This document shows positions 24,790-36,687 of a DNA stretch of 64,000 nucleotides, piece by piece. Source of the stretch: Epiperipatus broadwayi (lineage: Eukaryota; Onychophora; Udeonychophora; Euonychophora; Peripatidae). The notes below the pieces were generated by a model, which was given only the letters and a program-made list of their open reading frames with translations, was not told the origin of the DNA and did not search any database. The stretch is taken from contig JAQFVV010000031.1 in assembly GCA_028023455.1 (NCBI GenBank), positions 9,660,093-9,724,092 of the forward strand. The letters are read 5' to 3'. Positions within the stretch are counted from its first letter, which is position 1. Each line of letters begins with the position of its first letter. Made by a program: the position numbers and the translations under genes.

Positions 24790-24875
24790 ATATATATATA
24801 TTGTACACATATGTTTTCATTCCCACATATATATATATTGTACACATATGTTTTCATTCCCACATATATATATAT
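24790..24875. repeat. Tandem duplication next to solo LTR
   Basis: The unit ATTGTACACATATGTTTTCA plus TTCCCACATATATATAT is repeated twice head to tail, framed by (AT)n tracts. It looks like microsatellite-mediated duplication at the insertion site. Confidence 0.65.
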
Positions 24876-27800
24876 TCTTTAATTTAAAAAAATTTTCTTT
24901 TATATATAGATTTATGTGTGCAGGTATTATTATATAGATAATTAATAATAAGCAGTAGTGAATGGAAAGAATGTTATAAGAAATGATATATTATTTTATT
25001 AAATAATTAATATATTCAGTTATTTAGTTTTATTTCTGTAAAATGAAAAAAAGAAAAACTGCTAAGATAGATGTAAAAACGATTAGTAGATAAACTAGGC
25101 ACATGTATAAAAAAAGTGTAAAAGAGTGTCAAAGAATGAGTGCAGCTGTTTTTAAACATAGGCATTTCTTTTTACACATATTTCTATGGACTATAGATTA
25201 CAAACTGTTTTTTATGTAATCTGTACCTTAGATTATCTTAAGAAAGGAGAGGAAATGCTTAGACAGAATAAATAATTATTAATCTTTTTTTTTGTTAATG
25301 ACTTAAAACCGTCTAGGTGAGATTTGATTGCTATTTCCAAAATCACAATTAGTTTTGATAGATTTTTTTTTCTTTGATCAGAAATTGAAATATATAGAGG
25401 GGGGCAGTTTTTGAGAGGCATTCAGTTAATAATTTTAAGAAGGACAGTTCAGTTTTTGGTTTTGCTTTGAAGAGAGTCACTTAACAATATGTAGTTTTTG
25501 GAAGGCAGTCTTTTAAAGGTTTTTTTTCTCTTGCCGAATGTGCAATTCTTTTAAACTAAAAGAAATGGGCTGTTAAAGTTAAAGTTTGTTTTAAACTCAG
25601 AAGAAGTTGTTTGATTTGTTTTTTCTCTTTAAAAAAAATTAAAGAAGAAAATATGACTCTTGTTTGAAAGCCAGCATAGAAAAAGATGTGCGCTTATATA
25701 AGTAATTTACAGCAAAATTAGTTTAAAGAAAAGAGATGGATTTAAATTGAATTCTTTACAGAGGTTGTTAATATAACATATAATGGTTCTTATATATATT
25801 TTGACTGTTTCTGAAATCATACGAATGCTGTGTTAATTCGTAATTCTTGTTCCTTGAAACCTGTCATCTATGGGTTAGCTCACTGATCTATCTATGGACT
25901 CATATACTGTTTGATAGTAACCAAAAGAATGGTCGAGTTTAAAGACAACCACAGATGCTATCTGAGAGGCTTCTTTTTTGTCTCCTGGCCTATTAAAGGT
26001 TCACCATTTCTGAATGGAGGAAGAAGAGGAAGAGAAGGAAGAAGGACAACCAATTCATATTTATCAAGAAGTATCTACAATAACTCATTTTAAAATGGTA
26101 GGATCAAGTAAACCAACCAATTCATATTTATTTAAAAGTATTCACAATAACTCTTTTTTTAAAAAATGGTAAAAATAATCCAAACCAACCTGTGGAAGCT
26201 ATAAATAGGCAAGTGGTGTGAAAATTCAAACCTGGGACATTTATAAGAAGTGAAAATGATCGGGTAACTTTGAACTTTAATTAACAAATCTTTTATTCTT
26301 ACTTTTTAAAAGTAAACTTTAATTTCTAAAGTCAAAGCATTTTATTTCTTTTTCTTTTGATACAGAAACATTAAAGGCTTGTTTATTGATTGTTATTCTC
26401 AATATTACATAGCATAACACAAACACAGTTTAAAATCTTTAAACTTAATTTTTCATTATTTTTTTTTATTTTCTTTATTATATATTGTAATATTAAAATG
26501 TTTTTTTAATTATTATTGTTCTTCATTCATTATGATAATGAGCAACCTATAAATATATGCATTTATAATGTTTTTGTTTTTTTTTATCTTTTTGCATATT
26601 AAATTTGATATGTTTTTTTTTCAAGGTTACAATAATATTTTATATATGTGATTTATGTATTAATCCCTAATATAAGGGAACACATTTTAACATAATATAT
26701 ATTCTGACATATCACAGGGTGTGTGCGCATTTGTGACTGTTTTTTTAACTAGTCAAAAATAGGTTAGACAGAGTTAATTTCAATATAGCAAATTGAAGAG
26801 CAGGGCCTAGCATATAAATGAAGGTCACAAAAATACACACACAATACATAAATAAAATTTACCTTTATGATATGTAATAAGTAGGAAAAGTCTTAAATAA
26901 GCATTCCATAATTTTTTTTTTCTAATGTCATTTTAAGCTAGCTTATTTCAAAATATGTAGTAACAGATATATAAAATTAGTTGGATATTTTGTTTAATTA
27001 TATATATTTGATAAAGTCAATTGTACATTTATTAATTTAGTTTATTAAAAAAAAGTGTTAATAAATATAATTATATCATATTTGGTTTACGAGTTATTAT
27101 TAAAAATATTTTTATATTTTTCTTGTCTTGACTCTTATCATTTTAATTGATCATCATCATCCATAAATGTTAAGCATTGAATATTGATTTACATACAAGG
27201 ATGTTTAAGGATTATGTTTGACATATAACTAAGTTTTTTTTTAATAATTAGAGGTTTATAATAAAGAAATAAAATTATGTTGTACCCAAGAGGTTTTAAC
27301 CATCATCATCAATGGTGTATATCACTAGTTAAATTACCACCATCATTGAATAAATAATAATCATTAAATCCAATCTTTAAAATAATTAGAATGTTTAGTA
27401 TCAAGGGTTTAATAAAAATCAAATATCATGTGGTAAGATGCGTGATGATCATTCATCATCACTGATAAATATTAATGATTGTGTTATAGTTTTAGCTATA
27501 ATAGTATTTGAAGTAAATATAATCATAAACATATATAAATGCTAGTGAGTATTATAATCAAATCCCAATTTAACATAATGTGATTTTATGAAAGTGCCTA
27601 TGAGTTTATGAAAGTGCCTATAAGCTTATGAAAGATAAATTGTTGTCATGAATTCATTATAAAGCTATGGCTGGTATCATCATCATCATCATTATATTAT
27701 GATATTTAAGTAAAGTAAGTAACTAGTTTGATAGCAATCCATATCAGTAATGGTCTTTACTATGTGTGTTTGGAAGCCATTAATAAGAGTATACTTGCAT

Positions 27801-28597
27801 CGTATGTCACGTAAACTGAGCTAGTAATGTCTATAAGAGTCTTGGATATATAAATTTTGTGACATTGGGATCTTATAATTTTATTGACATGGATAAAATA
27901 TAAGAATGCCATTTTTGTTGTTGTTGTTCATTAGTCATCTAAGCCATGTGAAATAAAGAATGTACCCAATGAGTTTGAACTCAGTACACTATGGACAGAT
28001 AAAATTTATCTAGATTTAAAACAATCTAGTGGCACTCATGGAAAACACATGTAATTAGCTAAGCTGAATAAAAGTGATTAAGTCCCTTTTCAATTTATTA
28101 ACTTTCTTTGATATTTTTTTATAAGTTGTTATAAATAACGCCAGTGTGTGCATATGACTACGAATGGTCTTATATATATGAAAAGAGGAATGGGAAGGAT
28201 TCTTTGTTGAAAGAACCTATTATTGGAGATAAACGTAATACACTCAATGGATTTTCCAGTAATTTTATTCAGTTGCTATGGCTAATATTTGTTTATCTGA
28301 TGATAATGGCTAGTATATTTCATTGGTTCAAATGACTTTCCAATATCAAAATAAGTTAAATCTTAAATGATGACAGTGATTAATTTTCATATTTGTTTTA
28401 ATGTGTTGAGAAATGGGATAATTTATTTATCTCATTATTAGCATGACAGAATTAATGTTTATGATAGTTGTAAACGGGCTATGGTGTTATATTTAATGAG
28501 TTACCAATAAACCCCCAACTAAAACATGATATGTATATGTTTTTATTCATATGTTAGCGTCATCCTTAATTTACTTATAAATGGTATATCAGCTAAC
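24876..28597. other. AT-rich spacer with ATC-rich patches
   Basis: No gene with a recognisable domain. Visible structure: a GC-richer patch at 25380-26230 with a TATATAGAGGGGGG string and later a roughly 70-base tandem duplication (about 26049-26185, CCAATTCATATTTAT twice); scattered ATC/GAT trinucleotide tracts at 27150, 27300, 27450 and 27680; and a duplicated TATGAAAGTGCCTAT at about 27588-27622. The patch at 25.4-26.2 kb resembles an LTR promoter and leader, but I could not find paired ends. Confidence 0.4.
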
Positions 28598-28611
28598 AAT
28601 AGTAAATTCAT

Positions 28612-28683
28612 GTCTTGCACTTGCAGGCAGTTGCCCAGGTTGTGGGTTCGCGTCCCGGCCGATACTATGACACTTAAAAAAAA
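28612..28683 (+). mobile_element. 5'-truncated tRNA-derived SINE with 14-bp target duplication
   Basis: The body carries GGCAGTTGCCCAGGTTGTGG, the B-box-like GGGTTCGCGTCCCGGCC, then ACTATGACACTT and an A-rich tail. It is flanked by a perfect 14-base direct repeat, AATAGTAAATTCAT (28598-28611 and 28684-28697), the mark of LINE-driven target-primed insertion. The same family is at 34625-34712 and 56758-56850. Only the right half of the tRNA-like head is left here. Confidence 0.8.
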
Positions 28684-28697
28684 AATAGTAAATTCAT

Positions 28698-30885
28698 TTC
28701 ACATTTAATTTTATTCGGTTACAAATGATGAACCACTGAAGCATATCCTGTTTAGTTTTTTTTTAAATTATAGCGACTATTATAAATCAGCATATTCTGC
28801 TACAAATTATTCTGTTACAATATATATATATATGTGTGTGTGTGTTTATATGTGTGCCAAGTGTTAAAAAGATTTTCATATACAAAAGTTATAAAAATAT
28901 TATCACTAACATTGTTATTTCAGCAGCACTGCCTGGATAAAGTAGCAACGGTTAATGGTCAACCTCTTAAGCATAAGCTGCGAAATTGTCAAGTATATTG
29001 AAATTCCGATCAATGTAAAACAAGAAACACAAAACTAAATTAGTTAAGATGTTAGTAACTAACCACTTACAATACTCATTTTTAAAAATTTGGAAAACTA
29101 AAAAAGTAGAAACAAATGCATATCACTAGCTAAAATTCAAGTATAGAAATATCATTATCATCTACCTCAACGTTGTTTCATCATTTATAATTGCTTTTGC
29201 TTTATTATTACTATTACAACACTGATAGTTTGATTGGATTTCAAGTATCATCATCAGTTATTAAAAATGGTTTAGTAGCTGTTGCAATTTTGTATTACAA
29301 CACTTGTAGCACCAACCAAATAGTCTTCGTTATTACTGCATGAAGTCGAGATATATTCGGAAGAATTGTTCATATTACATACAATAATAAAAGAAATCGC
29401 ACACATGAATAAAAACTAAAAGCTACATTTACACATATGAATAAAATGTAAATAATGTTTATTAGATGTATTTTATTCTAACTTAATTATTCTTTTTTTA
29501 AAAAAGAACAGCTAATTACGTTTCAATGCCAGAGGGAAAGTTTTGTAATAAATTAAATATCAAAAAAAAAAATTTTTTTTAATAAACAAGTTATAATAAT
29601 ATCAATTTTAAAAACTATTCCCCGAATTGATTAATGAAAGAAATACCTGAGGCAATGAAAGGTGTATGTAATATAACTACGGTAATTGTCTGTACGTTAA
29701 ATAATTACTTTTATTTTCAGTTTTTATTTTTTGTCTTATTAGTATTAATACTCGGTATCTTATCAATTTCCATATTTTTATATAACAACAAAACATAAAA
29801 ACTATTTGGAAAAAAAAAAAAGTAAAGAAAATGCTATACATTAATTTGATTATATTATGTTTCACACGCTTTCGGATAATGTTTTTATGAATTAGATTGT
29901 TTCAAAAACTTAAGATTATTAATAATTTTTATTTGAAACATTTTTTTTCTTAAACTTCTTTGTATTTTTTCTGAGCAAACTGTTTTTTAATTTATAAAGT
30001 TTTAAAAAAATGTAAATTTTATTTACATAATTTTTTAGTTGTATTCAGCTATATATTTTTATTTGCAATATTTGTCATTAATATATATGTTGTAATTAAT
30101 CTATTTAGTCTTGAGCATTATTACACTTATTTAAGTAATACTTTATTCGTCCGTGTTAAGAAGAGGTGTTACCGGTTTATATAATCATTGCATCAATAAT
30201 TTCAATCTCTGTGATCCCAAGTTACAATCTATAGTGTTTATATAAATGTATTGAACCATAAATAAAGATGGCTTTCCATCTCTATTGTTAGAAGGAGATT
30301 GCCTTGACAACGGTTTGAGATTGCTATGTGTAAAATATAGTTTTCTGGTCCATCTATGTATGAATGACATGAACTTTAATATATATATATGTCTTCAAAT
30401 ACATTATCAAAAAGTTGAAAACTGAAATAATTTCAACTCTCATCACCTGTCAATTTATAAACCATGTTTGCTGTTTTATAAGAAGTTGTTGGAAATATTT
30501 TTATTCTACAGTATTATTTATAAAAATGCTATTACAATTGTATTACATATATGTTGCAATGTTATCCAATAGAAAGCACATTGAGATAATTAGCCTATAA
30601 AATGTTGCAGAATGCCATACTTCTTTCCAATGGAAGTGGGTGAGAAGGATATTTCCAATACCAGAAATGTAAATTTATACACAAAAATAATAAACACATT
30701 ACAATAGTAAATAAAACATAGTTGTGACTTTTTAATAGGTCATTTTGCCCCCTTGCCCTATTGGAAAAAGGTAAACCATTTTGCTGCCACAAGCATGTGC
30801 AGATAGAGATTTTAAATATTTCTTTCATTTGAGCTATTGGTATGCTCTCTATTTTACACTGATATGTTGTATGCCATGTAACACA
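28698..30885. other. AT-rich spacer with simple repeats
   Basis: No supported gene. (AT)n followed by (GT)n lies at about 28820-28852. A partial copy of the short repeat family described at 31195-31380 lies at about 30288-30340 (GAGATTGCCTTGACAAC). Confidence 0.5.
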
Positions 30886-30941
30886 ATTGTTACAATATAT
30901 GTATATATAACCATTAGAAAGCAGTCAACACTTAGGCAATC

Positions 30942-30942
<1 letters not shown>

Positions 30943-30980
<38 letters not shown>
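30943..30980. repeat. (AT)n microsatellite
   Basis: About 18 uninterrupted AT units, directly preceded by a partial copy of the short repeat family (30893-30943, CAGTCAACACTTAGGCAATC). Confidence 0.9.
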
Positions 30981-30983
<3 letters not shown>

Positions 30984-31194
30984 TTATTATTTAAGTAATA
31001 CATTGTAGGAGTGCAATTTAAAAGTTATAATTGCAGTTTGATTGTTATAATCGATTATTTGTTTGTCTGCTTTTAATAAGTTATGTTTATGTGATTAATG
31101 AGGCTTTTTTAATGTTTGTGTAAATAATTTCACTCTGTGGACAAATTGCAACTTTTAGTATTGATATAAACATATTAGCCAATAAATGTGGATT

Positions 31195-31410
31195 TGCAAC
31201 TTTATTTGTAAATGGTTGCCCTGACAACACATTGAGATTGTTGATTGTTACTAATAGTGGTATTGCCTAAGCATCAATTCCTTTCAATGAGTTTATATAC
31301 ATATATAACCATTAGAAACCAATCAACACTTAGACAATCCCAATATAGATAACAATCAAAAATTGCAAACTGTTATCAAGGCAGTTATCTATATTGGAAT
31401 TGTTATATAT
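31195..31410. repeat. Short dispersed repeat family, inverted pair
   Basis: The plus-oriented copy (31195-31290) reads GCCCTGACAACACATTGAGA, then TTGTTGATTGTTAC and ATTGCCTAAG. The minus-oriented copy (31297-31385) is its approximate reverse complement (AACCATTAGAAACCAATCAA, ACTTAGACAATCCC). More copies are at 30288-30340, 30893-30943 and 37125-37220. The second copy holds its own hairpin (CCAATATAGATAAC against GTTATCTATATTGG). No promoter boxes or coding capacity are seen. Class unknown. Confidence 0.6.
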
Positions 31411-31504
31411 ATATATATCACTTTCATCATGCTGTTATTTTTATTGTCACTTTTTTATAAGATTTGCCTTTTTAATGTAAAACACTCATTTGTATTGTTA
31501 CTAG

Positions 31505-32456
31505 TATACCTGGGTCTCATTTTATGCGATAGATAGGTTCCTCAGAAAACATGAGCAAAAGAAATCGCACAAAAATAGATGTAACTTATCTTGAAAAAGG
31601 GAGGATATGGACTGTGATTTTTCAAAAATCGCATAAAAGCAAAGCAGCAACGTAAAATTATTTAAAATTCGTGCAAAAAAAAATAAAAAAATTAAATATG
31701 ATTAATAAAAAAATTCAAATTTGAAAAAAATTGATACAAGACAAACTTTTTTTAACTATATTTAATTTTATTTAAAACAATATGCATTTTTATGCATAAT
31801 TTACAGTACAGTAATTTACATTTTTTTATACATGTTTTAATTATTATCGCTATTTGCCAATATACAGGTTCGTTTGCAAACTGGTAAAAAATCAGATTCT
31901 TCACAAGAGGAAATACAACTAGCATCAACTTCACTCTCATGTGTTAATGGTTTTCTGGTGACAATGTAATTAGTAATTAATCTTTGTAATTTTTAAATTA
32001 TTAATTACAATTAAAAATCAGATTTTAATTTTTAATTGTCAAATTTAATTGTGCCCACTGCTATTACTCACCTTTTAAAAATAAACTTGCGGACACTAAA
32101 TGATTAATAATTGATTACGTTTTTTAAAAAGCAAAAACAGAATGTGATTTAAAATGCAAAATTAACATGCACAATGTTTGAACAAATTTATAATCTTGTA
32201 AAATTTAATGTGTGTATACATTAAATGTGGAAATCATGATTTTAATTTCATTATTGCATAAAATCTTACTATTATAAAGCACTGAAAATATTGAAATTAC
32301 TAAGATGAAAGTCAAATTCCAATAATGTGCTATTACTTTCAATATGATGTAAGTGCACGAAATTTATTATTTAAAGTAATAGTGCATTATCGGAGTTCAA
32401 CTTCCAAAGAAACATGAATCGCGTAATAAATCCGCATAAAACGAGACCCAGGTGTA
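31505..32456. mobile_element. TIR DNA transposon, non-autonomous, pogo/Tigger-like
   Basis: About 24-bp terminal inverted repeats, TATACCTGGGTCTCATTTTA at the left and, reading inward from the right, TACACCTGGGTCTCGTTTTA, differing at two positions, both starting at TA. The subterminal sequence also pairs loosely (cgca, aatcgc and gcataaa motifs). On the minus strand at about 31830-31940 a frame reads ESEVDASCISSCEESDF, an acidic tail of the kind that ends some pogo/Tigger transposases, followed by a stop and a polyadenylation-like AATAAA. No catalytic DDE region remains, so mobility would need a relative. The superfamily is inferred from the TA ends and TIR style. Confidence 0.6.
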
Positions 32457-32534
32457 CTTATAATCACAATCATGTTATAAAGCATGCAGAACATTTATCC
32501 TTGTAATAAATTAAACATTCTGTATTGATTAATC

Positions 32535-33110
32535 TGTCATGTTTTGTAAAAATATTTACATTGACATCCAAGTATAAGTTTTTGTATTCAAAAAAAAAAA
32601 AACAAATATTTTAGAGAAATATATTTATTTTTTGTTAGATCACTAACTGATAAGAGAAAATATTTACAGAATTTGTATTTGATAAACACCAAGAAATATT
32701 TGCTAATTATAATTATTTCTCGATATGATAGAATTTGAAAATACTAATTAAAAAAAACCAGGAAATCAAGACTGATAACAAGAATTTATCAAGTGACCAG
32801 TTACAGAGAGATTTTAAGGAACAGTAGCTGAAAGAAGCTTAAGTGATGGTGCAGCACTCTAGTGTGAAGCCAATGGCATTGCAAGCAACAGATGAAGAGA
32901 GCCAAATGCTTTGGAAACCGAGGCTGGAGGAAACTATCTAGAAAGCAGCTAGTTGTTAAAGTGCATCATGGAAAGTGAACCATAAGTGAACTATATACCC
33001 GGTGTTAGTGTGTATTAATAACTTTTCATTATTAAGTATATTTTATAATTTATTAATTGTATCATGTGATTTATTTATTAGTATTTTGGCTGTCAGCATT
33101 CACGTACACA
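32535..33110 (+). repeat. 5' LTR of element C
   Basis: 576 bases. Compared with the 3' LTR it lacks about 75 bases between GACTGATAACA and AGAATTTATCAAGTG. That missing block in the 3' LTR contains the TATA box (TATAAATA, 34836-34843). Without it this LTR has probably lost its promoter. Confidence 0.7.
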
Positions 33111-33249
33111 AGTTGGTGCAGCCACCATCTCAAACCTGTGAATAACGAATACGTTTTAAAAAAAGTTAATAATTTTAGAGATAGAGAAAATGTTGCTAGG
33201 TCAGTTAGTAAGAATAAAATTTGATGTGAGTAATGCAAGTCATTTGCCA

Positions 33250-33930
33250 TGGTATACCACATAGTTGGAAAAAAAATTCATATTAAATGGAACCAAAGAA
33301 ATAAAAGATAGCTGCTTTAATGTGTATGTGGGGACTAAAAGTCACTGACATTTTAAGCAAATATTTTGATATACCCATAGCAAAGGAATATGAAGAAATA
33401 ATAACAAACTGAGTAAACATTTTAATCCCAGACTATCAAGACACATTGACAGATTAGTTTTAAGAAACAGGAGACAATGGATGGGTGAATTGATAAAACA
33501 ATATAGAATCACATTAAAAAACTGTCTAAAGACTGTAGATATTGCAATTATGTAGATTAAATTCTGTTAGAGTAATTAATTTGGGATATGTCAGAAAACA
33601 GACTGAAAAAACCTGCTGGCTGGTAGATAATTAAATTTCAAAGAAACTATTACAAAGGAGTGCCCATGAACTTATAGTGGAACAAGTGGCACATTTTAGT
33701 AAGGACAATTACAGCAAAGCAAAAGGCCAAATATAAAAGAGAGATTAAGATAATTGTGTTGCTAACAAAGGTTTTAAAAAAAATTAAGTGTTTTTGCTGT
33801 GAAAAACCAGGGCACATCAAAAAAACACTATGTTTAAAGACAGAAAATGTCAGATCTGTAAGTGGAAAGGCCACTTAGCACAATCATGTAGAGAAGCACC
33901 AGAAAGTGATGGTCAAGAACAATAGCATTT
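33250..33930 (+). pseudogene. gag relic with zinc knuckles (element C)
   Basis: Frames are broken throughout, but two CCHC knuckles can be read. KCFCCEKPGHIKKTLC (about 33786-33835) has one extra residue. KCQICKWKGHLAQSC (about 33845-33890) is a perfect C-x2-C-x4-H-x4-C. These are nucleocapsid-type RNA-binding motifs of Ty3/gypsy- or retrovirus-like gag. The upstream sequence is compatible with a matrix/capsid region, with several stops. No protease motif is visible after the knuckles, only lysine/glutamate-rich broken frames up to the polypurine tract. Confidence 0.65.
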
Positions 33931-34426
33931 ATAAAATTAATAACATTAACATGTGTGGTGGGACTAATTTGCAAGACTGACACCCCAAAATGCAAGATCA
34001 GAAAATATAAAAACAAAATAAGTCCATCATTACAGATCAAATTGCAAGAGTTAAAATCGGTGATGAATTTATTAGAAAAGAAATCAGAGGAGTTACAATT
34101 CAGAAATAGTGACATATAAAGATTTGTAACAGAAATTGCAACAAAATCAGCATTTCCTGCAAAAATAATAAGCAGCTGCTTAAAGAAGCAGAAGAGTAGA
34201 TGAATTATCAAAACAGGTAGAGTTTTGGCAGCAGTACAAAATGGAAATACAAGATAGCCGATAGTGAAAATGAAATGGACATTTTCAAACTGAAGAAGGA
34301 AAAACCCAATGTTTCTCCAAGTGAGAAAAAAATACCTATGGCAGTGAGGGGAAAGGAAAACTAAATAATTTTCAAGCTTACATTTGTTAATCTGAACAAG
34401 GTTTTTATTTTGGGGTGGGGGGCGGC

Positions 34427-35191
34427 GTCATGTTTTGTAAAAACATTTACATTGATATCCAAGTATAAGTTTTTGTACTCCAGAAAAAGTAAAGAAAATA
34501 TATTAGAGAAATATATTTATTATTCATTAGACCACTAATTGATAAGAGAAAATATTTATGGAATTCGTGATAAAAAAATTGCATTTGATAAATGCCATTT
34601 GCTAATTACACATATATTGGTCAAGCTTTGGTGGTTGAGTGGTCATCACAGCTGCCTTACAAGCAGCTGTCATGGGTTCGCTTCCGGCCAATGTTTTGAC
34701 ACATGAAAAAAAAAATTATAAATATATCATCATACAATAGAAATTGAAAATATTAATTAAAAACACAAAGAAAATCAAGACTGACAACATCAATGATGAA
34801 CCCTGAATTATCAGCGGCTGACTGGGGGGAACGATTATAAATAGTTTGAGCCGCAAAGTCCAGTGAATTTACCAAGTGAACAGTTGCGGAGATTTTAATT
34901 AAGGAACAGTAATTGAAAGAAGCTTTAATTGATGAAACAGTGCTCTAGTGTAAAACCAACAGGATTGTGAGCATCAGCTGAACAGAGTCAAGTGTTTTGG
35001 AAACCGAGGCCAGAGAAAACAATTTAGAAACCATTCAGTTGTTAAGTGCATCTTTGGAAGTAAACCATAAATGTTTGTGCATATCAATAACTTTTTGCTA
35101 TTAAGTACATCGCATCATTTATTGATTTATTTATTGTATTACTCATGTGATTTATTTGTTGGTATTCTGAGTGTCAGCATTGAAATACACA
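34427..35191 (+). repeat. 3' LTR of element C, with nested SINE
   Basis: Longer than its partner because it keeps a TATA-bearing block and hosts a SINE at about 34625-34715. It ends AATACACA, matching TACACA of the 5' LTR. No target duplication is detectable, consistent with age. Confidence 0.7.
34625..34715 (+). mobile_element. tRNA-derived SINE nested in LTR C
   Basis: TTGGTGGTTGAGTGGTCATC (A-box-like region) is followed by GCTGCCTTACAAGCAGC and TCATGGGTTCGCTTCCGGCC (B box), then TTTTGACACATGAAAAAAAA. The head is clearly tRNA-like, with an anticodon-arm-like hairpin GCTGCcttacaaGCAGC. Same family as the copies at 28612 and 56758. Confidence 0.8.
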
Positions 35192-35468
35192 ACATAGTCT
35201 TTGGATATTTAATATTTGGTTTTTTATAGATAAAAAGTATTGAAATGATTAGCAATCAACTCTTACCTGTGAAGTTAAAGCGTTTACAATCGGAATTAAG
35301 CTGATCCTCAATTTGATATTCTTATAGAAATTTAACTAAAATAAACAATTTTCATTTATGAAGCCAATTTAACATGAGACCATTATTTTCATATAAAAAA
35401 TATATAAAGAAAATTTATCATTTTTTTGGTATATATAAACAATGAGAGAGATAGGAGAGACATTAAAA

Positions 35469-35848
35469 CAGGGGTGGCCAGCAAGTCAATGGTGATCCAC
35501 CGGTCGATCGCAGTCATTTTTGATCGATAGCGAGGCCAATCTGGCAAGAGCTGTCGGGTAACGAGTGAAACAAATTGGATTTTCAAGTTTTTTATTATTT
35601 TTGTTTTTGTTTTAAGTTGTTTTTCAATTCTAGATAGATGAAGTCCACTAAATCGTATCATTATTGAAAATAATATTTTTAATCTTGATTGGCCCGTTAA
35701 ACAATTATTTTTTACTAGGTAGATATATAAAAATAGTATGTATTTCACACCTCCATCCACTTAGACTACGCCTATGACAACAAGTCGATCCCAACACATT
35801 TTTAAAATAAAAAGTAGATCTTATGAACACAAAAGTTGGCCACCCTTG
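35469..35848. mobile_element. hAT-type MITE with 8-bp target duplication
   Basis: Begins CAGGGGTGGCCA and ends TGGCCACCCTTG, the classic hAT terminal inverted repeat. It is flanked by a perfect 8-bp duplication, CATTAAAA (35461-35468 and 35849-35856). GATCG-rich subterminal sequence (GGTCGATCGC, TTTTGATCGATAGC and AAGTAGATCT near the right end) is typical of animal hAT MITEs. At 380 bases it has no transposase gene and depends on an autonomous hAT elsewhere. The 123-codon minus-strand frame across it is accidental. Confidence 0.92.
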
Positions 35849-35856
35849 CATTAAAA

Positions 35857-36687
35857 TATTATTAGACGTAACTTAACGATAGATATATAAACAATGAGAG
35901 AGAGAGAGGAGAGAAATAAAAATTTTCACCTAAACCTTTTAACTTTTTTATTTTTTTACTGAATTAATTTTAACAAATTGCTCTATCTGTAGAATATGTA
36001 AATTAAGATTTAATTTAAAAATTCAAATTTTCTTTTAATGTTTCCAATATTGATTAATTAAGCAAATAATTAATAATTAAAATATGTTTTTTTTTTACTA
36101 TTTATTTTTTTAATGTTTACCCATGTGAAATAAATATTAATAGTTAATTAAACTTATCAAATAAATTATATAATAAATTATCTCTATCTCGTTTTTATTT
36201 ATTTCCTGCAAGATTTTTAAAAATCTATATTATTTTTTTTTTTAATATTGAATCTGTAAATTCTAATAAGACCTCCAACAAATGACAAATGATCTTCGTT
36301 GAGGATGATAAAATAATCGATCGCTATCAATCTCCTTATGAAGTAAGGTTACTTGAAATTCCAATAAAACAGCCTAGCAAGTCTAAGAAGATTTTTTTTC
36401 TCTCACATCATTGATGATTGCTGTCATGTAGTTTACATTATTCTTTACTGGTAAATTTTAAAGATTAATATTTGTCGAAAATTGATCTAAAAATTTGTAT
36501 GTTTTTCTTTTTTTACGATTTTGTTAACCTTCTGTAAAAAAATATATCTATCTATATTTGTCTATTAACAAATGTTGAACTAATCAATTTTCAGAATTTC
36601 TTTAAATATATATGGTTTCTTTTAGGTTTTTTCTGCACTAAACACTTTATTTACTGTAAAGAATGATATATATATATATATATAGTG
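35857..36687. other. AT-rich spacer ending in (AT)n
   Basis: No gene supported. It ends in an (AT)n microsatellite at about 36668-36686 that borders the hammerhead-bearing unit. Confidence 0.5.

Larger units (their letters stand above)
32535..35191 (+). mobile_element. LTR element C (decayed, gag only)
   Basis: A left LTR (32535-33110) and right LTR (about 34427-35191) are colinear direct repeats (TCATGTTTTGTAAAAA, AGAGAAATATATTTATT, TTTTGGAAACCGAGGC and CATGTGATTTATTTATTAGT blocks). The left LTR begins TGTCATG and ends TACACA. It is followed three bases later by TGGTGCAGCCACCA (33114 on), a plausible primer-binding site. Just before the right LTR lies GGGGTGGGGGGCGGCG, a polypurine tract. 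The internal region is only 1.3 kb and holds a gag relic and no reverse transcriptase or integrase. A SINE sits inside the right LTR. Heavily mutated and old. Confidence 0.75.

Noticed and set aside
27140-27700. ATC-rich tracts considered as a satellite or CRISPR-like array
   Set aside because: Units are short trinucleotide runs at irregular spacing with no fixed repeat-spacer pattern.
24790-28819. A possible further LTR ending CTGTTACA before (AT)n at 28819, with a promoter-like TATATAGAGG at 25390
   Set aside because: No matching start with inverted terminal bases was found and the patch has no second copy in the window.
33650-34211. Two minus-strand ORFs (33650-33874, 33834-34211) as possible genes
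   Set aside because: Antisense to the gag relic of element C, whose zinc knuckles read clearly on the plus strand.
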